Positions 18,802 through 27,326 of a stretch of 64,000 nt of DNA are shown here, in pieces. Made by a program: the position numbers and the translations under genes. The stretch is taken from positions 744,001-808,000 of the forward strand of contig JAUSMV010000030.1 in NCBI GenBank assembly GCA_030645235.1. The letters run 5' to 3'. Within the stretch, counting starts at the first letter, position 1; each line of letters begins with the position of its first letter. This stretch comes from Parvibaculum sp. Its GTDB lineage: Bacteria > Pseudomonadota > Alphaproteobacteria > Parvibaculales > Parvibaculaceae. The notes under the pieces are model-generated. The model was not told the DNA's origin. It did not search any database and saw nothing but the letters and a program-made list of their open reading frames with translations.

Positions 18802-20541
18802 TCAGGAGCCCGTTTCCGATAACGGCTTTTTCAGTTCTGCTGCTTCTGCCGCTTCCAGACCAAATTGCAGCTTGGCTTTCAGCACCGGCACGCGGTCTTC
18901 TCCCGGCTTCATCTCAAGCGCGTGGCTCCACTGGAACCGCGCTTCGATCTTGCGCCCCACCTTCCAGAACGCGTCGCCCAGATGATCGTTGATTGTGCTG
19001 TCGCCGGGTTCAAGCTCCACCGCGCGCTGCAAGACCTGCACGGCATGTTCATAATCACCAAGCCGGTATCGCGCCCAACCGAGACTATCGACAATAAACC
19101 CGTCCGTCGGGCGCAGTTCCACCGCCTTCTCGATCATGGCGAGCGCTTCAGTGAGATGCGTACCCTGCTCGATCCATGAGTAGCCGAGATAATTCAGCAC
19201 CAGCGGATGATCGTCGGACAGTTTCAGCGCCAGTTTCAGATCGCGCTCTGCATCCGCCCATTTGTCCATGCGTTCCATGCAAATACCGCGCGCATAGTAG
19301 AGCGACCAATGCGAAGGCTGCGTCGGTCCGGCAAGTTTTATCGCCAGATCATATTGCTTGGCGGCGTCAGCGTATTTTTCCTTGGCGCGGTAGATGTCGC
19401 CCAGCGCCACATGCGGCTCGATGGAGGCCGGATTATTTTTGGCGAGCTTATTCAGCACATCGATGGCGTCAGCCTCGCGATCCAGATGATCAAGATTGAT
19501 CGCTGTCTGAATACGCGCATTGGAATAGAGCGGCGACGATGATGAGACATGGCTGTATGAGGCGATAGCATCGGCCCATTGCTTCTTTTGCTCGTAGGTG
19601 TCGGCGAGCAATGTATGCGCCACATCAAAATCAGGCCGCATCCAGATCGCCAGACGCAGATAAAGCACAGCCATATCGCTGCCCGATTCCTGTGCGAGCG
19701 CGCTGCCCAAGCCATATAGCGCTTCGGCCACGCCTTGCGATGCGCTGGTGATGAGCGGCTTTAGGGGCTTGCCCGCATTGAGTGTGGCAGCGTCGGCGAC
19801 CGCCAGCGGATGGCGCGGCGAGAGAGCAAGAAACGCATTCACCGTTTCTTTGGCACCGTCCATGTCGCCCTGACGGGTCTGAAAACTTGCATAGGCCTCG
19901 ACGATGCGGATTGAGCCGCCGCCGCTTGCTTCCATTGTCTCGGTATAGGCCGCTTGTGCGCCCTCTTTGTCGCCAAGAAGATCGAGCACTTGCGCCGTGT
20001 GGAACGTGCGGAACAGGTCAAAGGCGGGCTTGCCTTTGAACGTATCGAGCTTGGCAATCGCCACGTCGCGCTCGCCCGCGCCCGCCGCCGCCCAGGCTTG
20101 TGTCAAGGTGCCGACAAGAGCTGCGAAGACGCCGCCTTCAGCATTACCGATTTGCGTCTGTGCTTTGTCATAATCGCCGTCGCGGATGTCATCGAGTGCG
20201 AGAACCAGCCGCGCCATCCGATGGTCGGGCGCGAGTTTGATCAGCTGACGCGCAAGCCTCACCGCGCGGCTCATATCACCGGCATAGGCCGCCGACATGA
20301 AGGCGCGTTCAAGCACGATGGGATTGTTGCCATCGGTCGAGAGCGTCTTGTCATAATATTTTTCAGCGAGGTCAGGCGCGTTCACCGAGCTTGCATAACG
20401 CGCGGCGAGATAATCGCCATAGGCCGTCTCGCTCGCGCGCCCGCCGCCAAGCTTTTCAAGGCTCGCGCAACCGGCAAGCGCCGGAACCATTGTGAATAGG
20501 AGTACCGCCCGAAAAAATCCGGACACGTAATTCAACGCCAT
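18802..20541 (-). CDS. tetratricopeptide repeat lipoprotein
   Basis: A 579-residue protein with an N-terminal lipoprotein signal (FFRAVLLFTMVPALAGC), the lipobox Cys lying at about residue 25. The rest is a long array of TPR helices. Clear repeats include IEPHVALGDIYRAKEKYADAAKQYDLA, LYYARGICMERMDKWADAERDLKLAL, LVLNYLGYSWIEQGTHLTEALAMIEKA and TINDHLGDAFWKVG. It is probably a scaffold facing the periplasm. The track frame begins 12 codons earlier; the ATG at MALNY has GAGAG upstream. It is transcribed toward ispE. The partner proteins are unknown. Confidence 0.85.
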   Translation of the reverse strand: MALNYVSGFFRAVLLFTMVPALAGCASLEKLGGGRASETAYGDYLAARYASSVNAPDLAEKYYDKTLSTDGNNPIVLERAFMSAAYAGDMSRAVRLARQLIKLAPDHRMARLVLALDDIRDGDYDKAQTQIGNAEGGVFAALVGTLTQAWAAAGAGERDVAIAKLDTFKGKPAFDLFRTFHTAQVLDLLGDKEGAQAAYTETMEASGGGSIRIVEAYASFQTRQGDMDGAKETVNAFLALSPRHPLAVADAATLNAGKPLKPLITSASQGVAEALYGLGSALAQESGSDMAVLYLRLAIWMRPDFDVAHTLLADTYEQKKQWADAIASYSHVSSSSPLYSNARIQTAINLDHLDREADAIDVLNKLAKNNPASIEPHVALGDIYRAKEKYADAAKQYDLAIKLAGPTQPSHWSLYYARGICMERMDKWADAERDLKLALKLSDDHPLVLNYLGYSWIEQGTHLTEALAMIEKAVELRPTDGFIVDSLGWARYRLGDYEHAVQVLQRAVELEPGDSTINDHLGDAFWKVGRKIEARFQWSHALEMKPGEDRVPVLKAKLQFGLEAAEAAELKKPLSETGS

Positions 20542-20595
20542 CACTCTCGTCTGCCTCTGAACCGAAACGACACCCAAATACAGGCATAAACAAAA

Positions 20596-20624
20596 GGCCG
20601 GTATCCTGCCTCGGAATACCGGCC
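20596..20624 (-). terminator. Rho-independent terminator after the ETF-QO gene
   Basis: GGCCGGTATTCC and GGATACCGGCC pair with a one-base bulge on the minus strand, followed by TTTTGTTT. It separates the ETF-QO gene from the TPR lipoprotein gene. Confidence 0.75.
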
Positions 20625-20675
20625 CCTTATGTGCAAGCTTAGACCATTTCCGGCCTTAAGCGAATCTGCCTCAAA

Positions 20676-22343
20676 TCACATATTCGGGTAATTCGGACCG
20701 CCTGCGCCTTCCGGCACCGTCCAGTTGATGTTCTGGGTCGGGTCTTTGATATCGCAGGTTTTGCAATGGACGCAGTTTTGCGCGTTGATCTGGAAACGCG
20801 GGTTGCTGCCGTCGGCCTCGCGGATGACTTCATAGACACCGGCCGGGCAATAGCGCTGCGCGGGTTCGGCAAAGGTCGGCAGATTATAGGCAATCGGGAT
20901 CGCCGGATCTTTCAGCTTCAGGTGCACGGGCTGATCTTCTTCATGGTTCGTCGCCGAGATAAAGACGGACGAAAGCTTGTCGAAGGAAATCTTGCCATCG
21001 GGTTTCGGGTAATCAATCGGCTTGCAGTCTGATGCTTTCTTCAGCGTCTCGTGGTCGGCCTTGCCATGCTTCAGCGTGAAGGGCAGACCGATGCCCAACT
21101 GGTTCATCCACATGTCGATGCCGCCCAGCGGCAGACCGAAGATCGAACCAAAGCGCGTCCAGAAAGGCTTCACATTTCGAACGCGCTTGAGGTCTTTGTA
21201 AACGGGGCTGACAAGATAGGCCGCCGTGTAAGACGTCAACTCATCCGCCGCGCGACCGCCCTTCACCGCGTCAAAGGCCGCTTCCGCGCCCATCATGCCG
21301 GTGAGGATCGCATTGTGGCTGCCTTTGATGCGCGGCAGGTTCACAAAGCCCGCGGCACAGCCGACAAGCGCGCCGCCGGGGAAGGTGAGCTTCGGCACAG
21401 ACTGGAAGCCGCCTTCGGTGATCGCGCGCGCGCCGTAAGCAATGCGCTTGCCGCCTTCAAACGTCTCACGCACGGAGGGGTGCTGCTTGTAGCGCTGGAA
21501 TTCATCAAAGGGCGAGAGATAGGGGTTCTTGTAATTCAGATGGATCACGAAACCGACGGACACGAGATTATCGCCGAAGTGATAGAGGAACGAGCCACCG
21601 CCCGTGTCGTTTTTCAAAGGCCAGCCGAATGTGTGCTGGACGAGACCCTTGCGGTGCTTCTTCGGGTCGATTTCCCAAATTTCTTTGAGACCGATGCCGT
21701 ATTTCTGCGGATCGCGGCCTTCATCGAGCTTGAACTTGCGCGTCAGTTCCTTGGTCAGAGACCCGCGTGCGCCTTCGGCAAACAGCGTGTATTTGGCGCG
21801 CAGTTCCATGCCGCGCGTGTAGCTGTCTTTATGCTCGCCGTTTTTGCCGACGCCCATGTCGCCGGTCGCAACGCCGCGCACAGAGCCGTCTTCATTGTAG
21901 AGAACTTCCGCGCCCGCAAAGCCCGGATAGATTTCGACACCCGCTTCTTCAGCCTTCGTTCCGAGCCAGCGGCAGACATTGGCCAGACTGCCGATGTAAT
22001 TGCCATGGTTCGACATGAAGGGCGGGAAAATGATGTTGGGGATGCGGATCGAACCGGCAGGCCCGAGAAAAAGGAAATGGTCGGCCGTAACCTGCGTGTC
22101 GAGCGGGCAGCCCTGCTCTTTCCAGTCCGGCAACAGCTTGTTCAGACCGATGGGATCAAACACCGCGCCCGACAGGATATGCGCGCCGACTTCCGAACCC
22201 TTTTCGATCAGGCAGACGGAGATGTCGAAATCCTGCTCTGCCGCAAGCTGGCGCAGACGGATCGCAGCCGACAGACCCGCAGGGCCGCCGCCGACGATCA
22301 ACACGTCATATTCCATAAATTCGCGTTCAGGCAGGTCGCTCAT
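20676..22343 (-). CDS. etfD: electron transfer flavoprotein-ubiquinone oxidoreductase
   Basis: This membrane-bound flavoprotein passes electrons from ETF (fatty acid and amino acid oxidation) to ubiquinone. The 555-residue protein has the FAD motif VLIVGGGPAGLSAAIRLRQL at the N-terminus, the quinone-binding region around FPPFMSNHGNYIGSL, and a C-terminal [4Fe-4S] domain with RYCPAGVYE and NCVHCKTCDIKDPTQNI. The length is as expected. It stands as a single gene between a divergent DNA glycosylase gene and its own terminator. Confidence 0.95.
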   Translation of the reverse strand: MSDLPEREFMEYDVLIVGGGPAGLSAAIRLRQLAAEQDFDISVCLIEKGSEVGAHILSGAVFDPIGLNKLLPDWKEQGCPLDTQVTADHFLFLGPAGSIRIPNIIFPPFMSNHGNYIGSLANVCRWLGTKAEEAGVEIYPGFAGAEVLYNEDGSVRGVATGDMGVGKNGEHKDSYTRGMELRAKYTLFAEGARGSLTKELTRKFKLDEGRDPQKYGIGLKEIWEIDPKKHRKGLVQHTFGWPLKNDTGGGSFLYHFGDNLVSVGFVIHLNYKNPYLSPFDEFQRYKQHPSVRETFEGGKRIAYGARAITEGGFQSVPKLTFPGGALVGCAAGFVNLPRIKGSHNAILTGMMGAEAAFDAVKGGRAADELTSYTAAYLVSPVYKDLKRVRNVKPFWTRFGSIFGLPLGGIDMWMNQLGIGLPFTLKHGKADHETLKKASDCKPIDYPKPDGKISFDKLSSVFISATNHEEDQPVHLKLKDPAIPIAYNLPTFAEPAQRYCPAGVYEVIREADGSNPRFQINAQNCVHCKTCDIKDPTQNINWTVPEGAGGPNYPNM

Positions 22344-22479
22344 CTCGTCTTACTCCTCAAGGCGCACTTAAATGTCCGCCTGTCATCTTTAGGCTCGGCG
22401 CTAACCGTGGCCGTTTATGGTGCCTCGTCCGGATTTGGTCAATATCCGGACAGCCGTGTTAGACTAAGGCACTCAGACT

Positions 22480-23415
22480 ATGGGGCAAGCTACACGCCTC
22501 CCCGCATGGATCAATACGCCCAAGATGACGCATTTCGATGGTTCCGACGAAAATCTGACGCGCGAAGAAGCCTTTGCGCGTCTGTCTTTCTATGTCGAAA
22601 CCGGCGTCACCGACGTTTTCACCGAGACAGTTAATAATCGCTATCAACTGGACCCGAACCCGGCCTCCAAGAATGACGCGAGTGCCGCCCGTTCTGTGAC
22701 AGAGCAAGAATCATCGGGCCGCGCCCTCAATCGTGGCGCATCGCAAAATCCGCCGCCCAGAGCCGTCGCAGACAGCCAAACATTTGCGCTGGATGACAGC
22801 GCCGCCATTGCCACCGCAACGGCCATCGCCGCTCAGGCGACGACGCGCGACGCGCTGCGTGAAGCAGTCAGCACATTTGAAGGATGCACCCTGCGCGCCA
22901 CCGCCAAGAACCTCGTCTTCGATGACGGCAACCCGCATGCGCGCCTGATGTTCATAGGGGAAGCACCCGGCAAAGACGAAGACCTTGAAGGCGTGCCCTT
23001 TGCCGGAGAAGCCGGACGGCTGTTTGACCGGATGCTCGCCTCCATCGGTCTTGATCGCACAGAGGTCTATCTCGCCAACATGCTGCCATGGCGTCCGCCG
23101 GGCAACCGCCCGCCGACGGCCGGAGAGCAGGCCATGTGCCTGCCTTTCATCACCCGCCAGATTGAACTCTGCCAGCCCGACATTCTTGTGTGTGTCGGCG
23201 GCGTCTCCGCCAAGCAATTACTTGGCATAGACACGCCCCTGCCACGTCTCAGAGGCGAGTGGAAAGACTATGCCTATGGCAACGGCGCGCGGATTCCGGC
23301 GCTGACGATTTTCTCGCCCGACTACCTGTTGCGTCACCCGGCGCATAAGCGCCTTGCGTGGCGCGACCTGCTGTCGCTGAAAGCGCGGATGGGGGAGTTG
23401 GGGGCGCGGGGCTAG
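22480..23415 (+). CDS. uracil-DNA glycosylase, family 4-like without the usual Fe-S cysteines
   Basis: It should remove uracil from DNA, starting base excision repair. The 311-residue protein has a low-complexity N-terminal 120 residues and then the UDG fold: LMFIGEAPGKDEDLEGVPFAGEAGRLFDRML, where GEAPG is motif 1, YLANMLPWRPPGNRPP, and the C-terminal HPA motif in LLRHPAHKR. In family 4 enzymes a CxxC pair precedes motif 1. Here only one Cys is present (FEGCTLRATAKN), so the Fe-S cluster may be absent or differently held. It is divergent from the ETF-QO gene. Confidence 0.8.
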   Translation: MGQATRLPAWINTPKMTHFDGSDENLTREEAFARLSFYVETGVTDVFTETVNNRYQLDPNPASKNDASAARSVTEQESSGRALNRGASQNPPPRAVADSQTFALDDSAAIATATAIAAQATTRDALREAVSTFEGCTLRATAKNLVFDDGNPHARLMFIGEAPGKDEDLEGVPFAGEAGRLFDRMLASIGLDRTEVYLANMLPWRPPGNRPPTAGEQAMCLPFITRQIELCQPDILVCVGGVSAKQLLGIDTPLPRLRGEWKDYAYGNGARIPALTIFSPDYLLRHPAHKRLAWRDLLSLKARMGELGARG

Positions 23416-23504
23416 GCGGTAAACTCCGTGTGCGGAGTGTCTTAAAGGGTGAGGCTCAGTGTCGGCTTTGGGACAGGAGCGGACATCAAAAAGTGGAACA
23501 GAAG

Positions 23505-24320
23505 TCAAGCGGAATGACCAAACGTGAGATCAAGCAGTTTCTGCACCGCCTTGGCCTTGATGAAGTAAATTAGCCCGTTTCCAGACCGATTAATTACTCC
23601 GGCGAACTTCAGGACCACCTCGTGGTCCTGAAGTACTGTCGCAAAGACTGGACCACCTGAGAGTCCATTAGGATCGAAATCCATCGGCGACAGGAGCCTG
23701 CATAGCCCTAAGTCAAGGTCCGCGGGTTGCGCCTGCGGCTCACAGGTCATGGACCGGATCACGAGACCCACGTGGTTCTCATCGACGATGTTGTATTTTT
23801 GGTCAACGAACGGGCAACCATATGCGAGGTATGCAACCACATCATCTTTATCACGCAGGAAGTCATTCGAATTTAGCCGGAAGAAGCGCTCCACTAGTTC
23901 ACGATTGGAGGTCGCCTGCGGCGTGAAATCGAATACATATAAATCTTCCGCATCGCCCGGCGGCACGATGTCAGTGGCGCGAAAGCGCGTGAATCCTGCT
24001 GAGCTTAGGTAGCTGCTCCTCTCAGGCACCACGATTCCAACATCTTGCGCCGAAGAATCTTTCACTTGGTGAGCGGTGCAAACAAGGAAATTAGTGCCGC
24101 GATAGTGCAAGCCGGTCGCCGATCCGATCAATTGAACTTCGTACCCATCGACGTTGGTGAATACCACTAGGTTCTGGCCGAACTTGTTGAGGCGAGACTG
24201 AAGCGCGCTTGCAGGAACGAAAAGGTCATGGACTTTCACACTGGTCCATATTTTCCGTCCGACCACCGTTTCGATTTCGGCCCGTCGATTAAGGAGTAGA
24301 ATCAAATTGTTCATCGACAT
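23505..24320 (-). CDS. trypsin-like serine protease-fold protein
   Basis: A 271-residue protein with features of a trypsin-fold peptidase in the right order: FLVCTAHQVK (candidate His 84), EDLYVFDF (candidate Asp 126 or 131) and DPNGLSGGPVF (candidate Ser 221 in the SGGP nucleophile box). There is no signal peptide, so it is probably cytoplasmic. I chose MSMNN; the longer track frame adds 34 residues that overlap the divergent gene's promoter. GC content and codon use are lower than in flanking core genes. It is divergent from the EVE/GIY-YIG-like gene and probably belongs to the same imported cassette. The substrate is unknown. Confidence 0.6.
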   Translation of the reverse strand: MSMNNLILLLNRRAEIETVVGRKIWTSVKVHDLFVPASALQSRLNKFGQNLVVFTNVDGYEVQLIGSATGLHYRGTNFLVCTAHQVKDSSAQDVGIVVPERSSYLSSAGFTRFRATDIVPPGDAEDLYVFDFTPQATSNRELVERFFRLNSNDFLRDKDDVVAYLAYGCPFVDQKYNIVDENHVGLVIRSMTCEPQAQPADLDLGLCRLLSPMDFDPNGLSGGPVFATVLQDHEVVLKFAGVINRSGNGLIYFIKAKAVQKLLDLTFGHSA

Positions 24321-24442
24321 AACCCCAATACTATATGAGATTGAAATGCCGCGCCTTCTCAGCAGCAGACGGATGAAATAGGTCGGATGCACCGAGATAA
24401 GTGCCGAATGTTGTGCTGACAAGGAGAGGGTCGAAACAGACT

Positions 24443-25429
24443 ATGAGTGAAGCGGCTCAAAAGCTTCCCCAAGATCGGCAGATATGGCTTCGAGCATTCT
24501 ATGGGTTCAACCCTGAAGACGCAGGCTACCTCGGCTTCACCCATGAACCTCAGCGCGAATCTGTACTCAAAAATATGCACGATGGCGACTTGGTGCTGAT
24601 CTATGGTGCCGTAGATGATCTGACAGATACATTACTAAAGCGGCAAGCTTTGGGTTTTCTGGAAGTCACAGGGGAGCATTGCACAGACCGAGAACGCTCT
24701 GCACAATCGGCAATTAATTGGAAGGTCGATCATGGCTTCATTGATAGGTGGACGTTTGGAGTAAAAATCCGCCGCGCATGGCGGGTCAAGAACCGAGTCC
24801 ATATCAAGACGATTGCACCTGAAGCGTACAAAAATAAGAACCGGTTTGAGCGAACGACACGTGCATTGCTCCTAACACCCGAAGAGCGCGAACGCGCACT
24901 TAGTCACCCCGTGTATCAGGTCAACGTGTACGGAGAGCCACAGATTCCGGAAGTTAATCTAGCCAATGGGGTAATGGGCGAAATGCTCAAACCTTCGCGG
25001 GGCATTGTCCCTGCATTCGGTACCCGAGCGGCGACATATGAAGATGGCGAAAATATCCTGTATCTGATGACATTGGAAGGTGGCGCAGAAGTGCTACTCG
25101 GTCGAACCGGTCCTCATGTTGGTAAGATATTGGCGAAGGTTGGACGTTCAAATAATCTTAGGCGGAGACTAGGCGAGATTAATAGCGGCTTCCCTGAAAG
25201 AGCCATATTTCGCTGGAAACTCATTGCCCATCAGACTTTTCCGGATGCCTCGACAGCCCATCGATACGAAACTGAGCTGAAGGCGCTATTGCATGCCCAG
25301 TTCACCTCGCAAGGAGGCGAGTTCTTTACTGCAGATCAGCGCGAAATCAATAAAGAGTTCATAAGATTCTGTGCATCAAAAATACCAAAAATAAAAGGAG
25401 CGCCTGGAAAAGCGACTGGTGTGAGATAA
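24443..25429 (+). CDS. PUA/EVE-like domain fused to a GIY-YIG (T5orf172-like) domain
   Basis: A 328-residue protein in two parts. Residues about 8-150 look like an EVE/PUA-type fold: RQIWLRAFYGF, DGDLVLIYGAVDD, ALGFLEVTGEH and the closing ALLLTPEERERAL. EVE domains bind modified bases in DNA or RNA. Residues about 204-318 look like a GIY-YIG nuclease of the T5orf172/MUG113 type: ILYLMTLEGG, KVGRSNNLRRRLGEINSG, TAHRYETELKALLH and GGEFFTAD. The catalytic Arg would lie in LRRRLGE and the Glu in YETEL. A modification-sensing nuclease is my inference. The start at MSEAAQKLP avoids an upstream extension; the track frame begins 14 codons earlier. Confidence 0.6.
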   Translation: MSEAAQKLPQDRQIWLRAFYGFNPEDAGYLGFTHEPQRESVLKNMHDGDLVLIYGAVDDLTDTLLKRQALGFLEVTGEHCTDRERSAQSAINWKVDHGFIDRWTFGVKIRRAWRVKNRVHIKTIAPEAYKNKNRFERTTRALLLTPEERERALSHPVYQVNVYGEPQIPEVNLANGVMGEMLKPSRGIVPAFGTRAATYEDGENILYLMTLEGGAEVLLGRTGPHVGKILAKVGRSNNLRRRLGEINSGFPERAIFRWKLIAHQTFPDASTAHRYETELKALLHAQFTSQGGEFFTADQREINKEFIRFCASKIPKIKGAPGKATGVR

Positions 25430-25507
25430 AAGAGAAGAATTGGCGCGCGTGTCTGAAAGGTTTCTGCACCGCGAGGAGCCGGACGCCCGCCAACCTAGGA
25501 CTGAGCT

Positions 25508-26461
25508 ATGGCCGAGGCACACAACCATCACTACGTCCCTCAAGGGTACTTGCGCGGATTTGCTGCGGGAGTGGGGAGGCAAGCAAAGCTGCATGTCATT
25601 GACATAAAAGACCGACGAGCGTTTTCGACTCTGGTGCGCAATGTGGCGTCACGACGTGACTTTAATCGCCTAGATATCGATGGGGTCGAACCGAATGCAC
25701 TGGAAAAAGCGTACGGTCAGTTCGAGAGTCAAGCATCGGAGGCTATCAAACGGATCGCGACTTCGAGAACTTTCGTCGGCGAAGATCGTGTCATCATTAT
25801 TAACTTGCTCGCGATGTTAATTATTCGCAACCCACGGATGCGAGATAACTGGGCGGGTTTCATGGACCGCCTATGGCGTCTCACTGGCGATATGATGGTC
25901 GCAAAGAGAGAAAGATGGGAAGCTATCACGCGTCAAATGAAGAATGCAGGATATGATATAAACGAAAATGTTAGTTACGAGCAGATGCGCGACTTCGTGC
26001 GAGGGGGCGAGTACGATATTGTCACCGACCGCCATGTCCACATCCGTTTGGAGATCGAGACGCTAGACAAAGTGACCCGCATGCTCGCTTCTCGAAACTG
26101 GCGGCTCAGCATTGTTCCAGACCACTTGGACGATCTAATCACCTGCGACCATCCGGTCTGCCTGATCTCTACGGTGAAACGGCCTGATGGACTTCTGGGC
26201 GGTGTTGGCTACGGCATGACACACACCGCCGTGCTCTTCCCGCTCACGCGCAGGATTTCGTTGTGGGGTTCCTTCGAAGATCGAGAGGAGGTGGTTGAGA
26301 TGCGCAGGGAACAAGTGGCATTTTTCAACACTCACCTAATAAGGAACGCCGAGAGACAAATATACGCTCTGAATGACGATTTTGACTACGTTTGGAACCG
26401 CCAGCTACACCGAGGAACCACGTTCTTGGAGGATTTAAAAAGGGGACCGCACGAAACCTAG
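25508..26461 (+). CDS. DUF4238 domain protein
   Basis: A 317-residue protein beginning MAEAHNHHYVPQGYLRGFAAG, the hallmark of DUF4238 (HHYVPQxYLRxF). Further family-like features are LLAMLIIRNPRMRDN, LITCDHPVCLIS and PLTRRISLWG. The function of the family is unknown to me. The His-rich N-terminus and the conserved acidic and His residues would suit a hydrolase, but this is not shown. It follows the EVE/GIY-YIG-like gene by 78 bases on the same strand, with the same low-GC codon use, so the two may be co-transcribed. Confidence 0.75.
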   Translation: MAEAHNHHYVPQGYLRGFAAGVGRQAKLHVIDIKDRRAFSTLVRNVASRRDFNRLDIDGVEPNALEKAYGQFESQASEAIKRIATSRTFVGEDRVIIINLLAMLIIRNPRMRDNWAGFMDRLWRLTGDMMVAKRERWEAITRQMKNAGYDINENVSYEQMRDFVRGGEYDIVTDRHVHIRLEIETLDKVTRMLASRNWRLSIVPDHLDDLITCDHPVCLISTVKRPDGLLGGVGYGMTHTAVLFPLTRRISLWGSFEDREEVVEMRREQVAFFNTHLIRNAERQIYALNDDFDYVWNRQLHRGTTFLEDLKRGPHET

Positions 26462-26491
26462 GTGCGCACGCTGTTCAACCGCCAATTTGGT

Positions 26492-26536
26492 TTAGGCGCC
26501 CTCTTCGACCGTCTCGCTGCCCTCATAAGCGTTCAT
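26492..26536 (-). pseudogene. remnant of an SDR gene (C-terminal fragment)
   Basis: The minus strand reads MNAYEGSETVEEGA and then a stop. This is nearly the same as MNGYEGTETVEEGARE inside the intact SDR gene at 28109-28864, and the DNA is closely similar across the 45 bases. Similarity fades on both sides. It lies just past the end of the first SDR gene at the edge of the low-GC cassette, and looks like debris of a lost or rearranged SDR gene. Confidence 0.6.
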
Positions 26537-26559
26537 GGCCCCGACAGACCGGTTTCGTG

Positions 26560-27273
26560 TCAGGCACCGAAGCCGCCGTCGATGGTCAGCATCGAGCCTG
26601 TGATCATCGCAGCGTGCGGGCTGGCGACGTAGGCGACAAGTTCCGCGATTTCCTCAGGGTGAGCGTGACGCTTGATGGCCATGAAGCTGTGCATTGCTTT
26701 AGCCATCGGGCCGTCAGCCGGGTTCATATCGCTATCGGTCGGACCTGGCTGGATCGCGTTGACCGTGATGCGGCGGTCGCCAAAGTCCCGGGCCAGCCCG
26801 CGAACCATTCCTTGTAAACCCGATTTGGTCAGCGAATAAGCCGAAAGGCCGGGAAAGGGAATGCGATCACCGTGCACTGAGCCGATCACAATGATGCGAC
26901 CGTCTGCATTCATGTGCCGGGCCCCTTCGACGGCAGCGTGATAGGGCGCGCGGAGGTTTACGTCGAACAAACGGTCAACGGCGTCTGGTTCCAGCGATAG
27001 CGGATCGCCGACAATACCCATACCTGCATTGATGATCAAAATATCCAGCGGGCCGCGCGCGGCTATAGCTTCGGTTTGCGCCGCCCTGTCGGCGCTGTCG
27101 GCCTTGACGATCTCTGCGCCGGACTGCTGCCCCAAGGTCCGGGCCGCCGCCTCGGAACCGAAATAAGTGAAAGCAACCTTGGCGCCTTCACTTGCAAAGC
27201 GGCGAACGATCGCAGCTCCGATTCCGCGACTGCCGCCGAGGACAAGAATGTTCTTTCTTGAGATTTCAGACAC
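26560..27273 (-). CDS. short-chain dehydrogenase/reductase
   Basis: A 237-residue classical SDR. It has the Rossmann motif VLGGSRGIGAAIVRRF, INAG (LIINAGMG) in place of NNAG, catalytic Ser in VIGSVHGDRI, the active-site YSLTK and the typical end MLTIDGGFG. The start is GTG behind AAGGAGG with six-base spacing. It is the third and last SDR of a minus-strand cluster that starts next to the TetR regulator. The substrate cannot be inferred. A decayed SDR fragment lies just beyond its stop. Confidence 0.85.
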   Translation of the reverse strand: MSEISRKNILVLGGSRGIGAAIVRRFASEGAKVAFTYFGSEAAARTLGQQSGAEIVKADSADRAAQTEAIAARGPLDILIINAGMGIVGDPLSLEPDAVDRLFDVNLRAPYHAAVEGARHMNADGRIIVIGSVHGDRIPFPGLSAYSLTKSGLQGMVRGLARDFGDRRITVNAIQPGPTDSDMNPADGPMAKAMHSFMAIKRHAHPEEIAELVAYVASPHAAMITGSMLTIDGGFGA

Positions 27274-27326
27274 GTAGCCTCCTTAAACCTATTCAGTAAA
27301 CGTTGCGAAGATGCGGAGATCTGCCA

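Noticed and set aside
21051-22634. 527-codon plus-strand ORF opposite the ETF-QO gene
   Set aside because: It lies antisense to a gene with full motifs, has low-complexity His/Arg-rich sequence and no ribosome binding site; it is a shadow of GC-rich codon bias.
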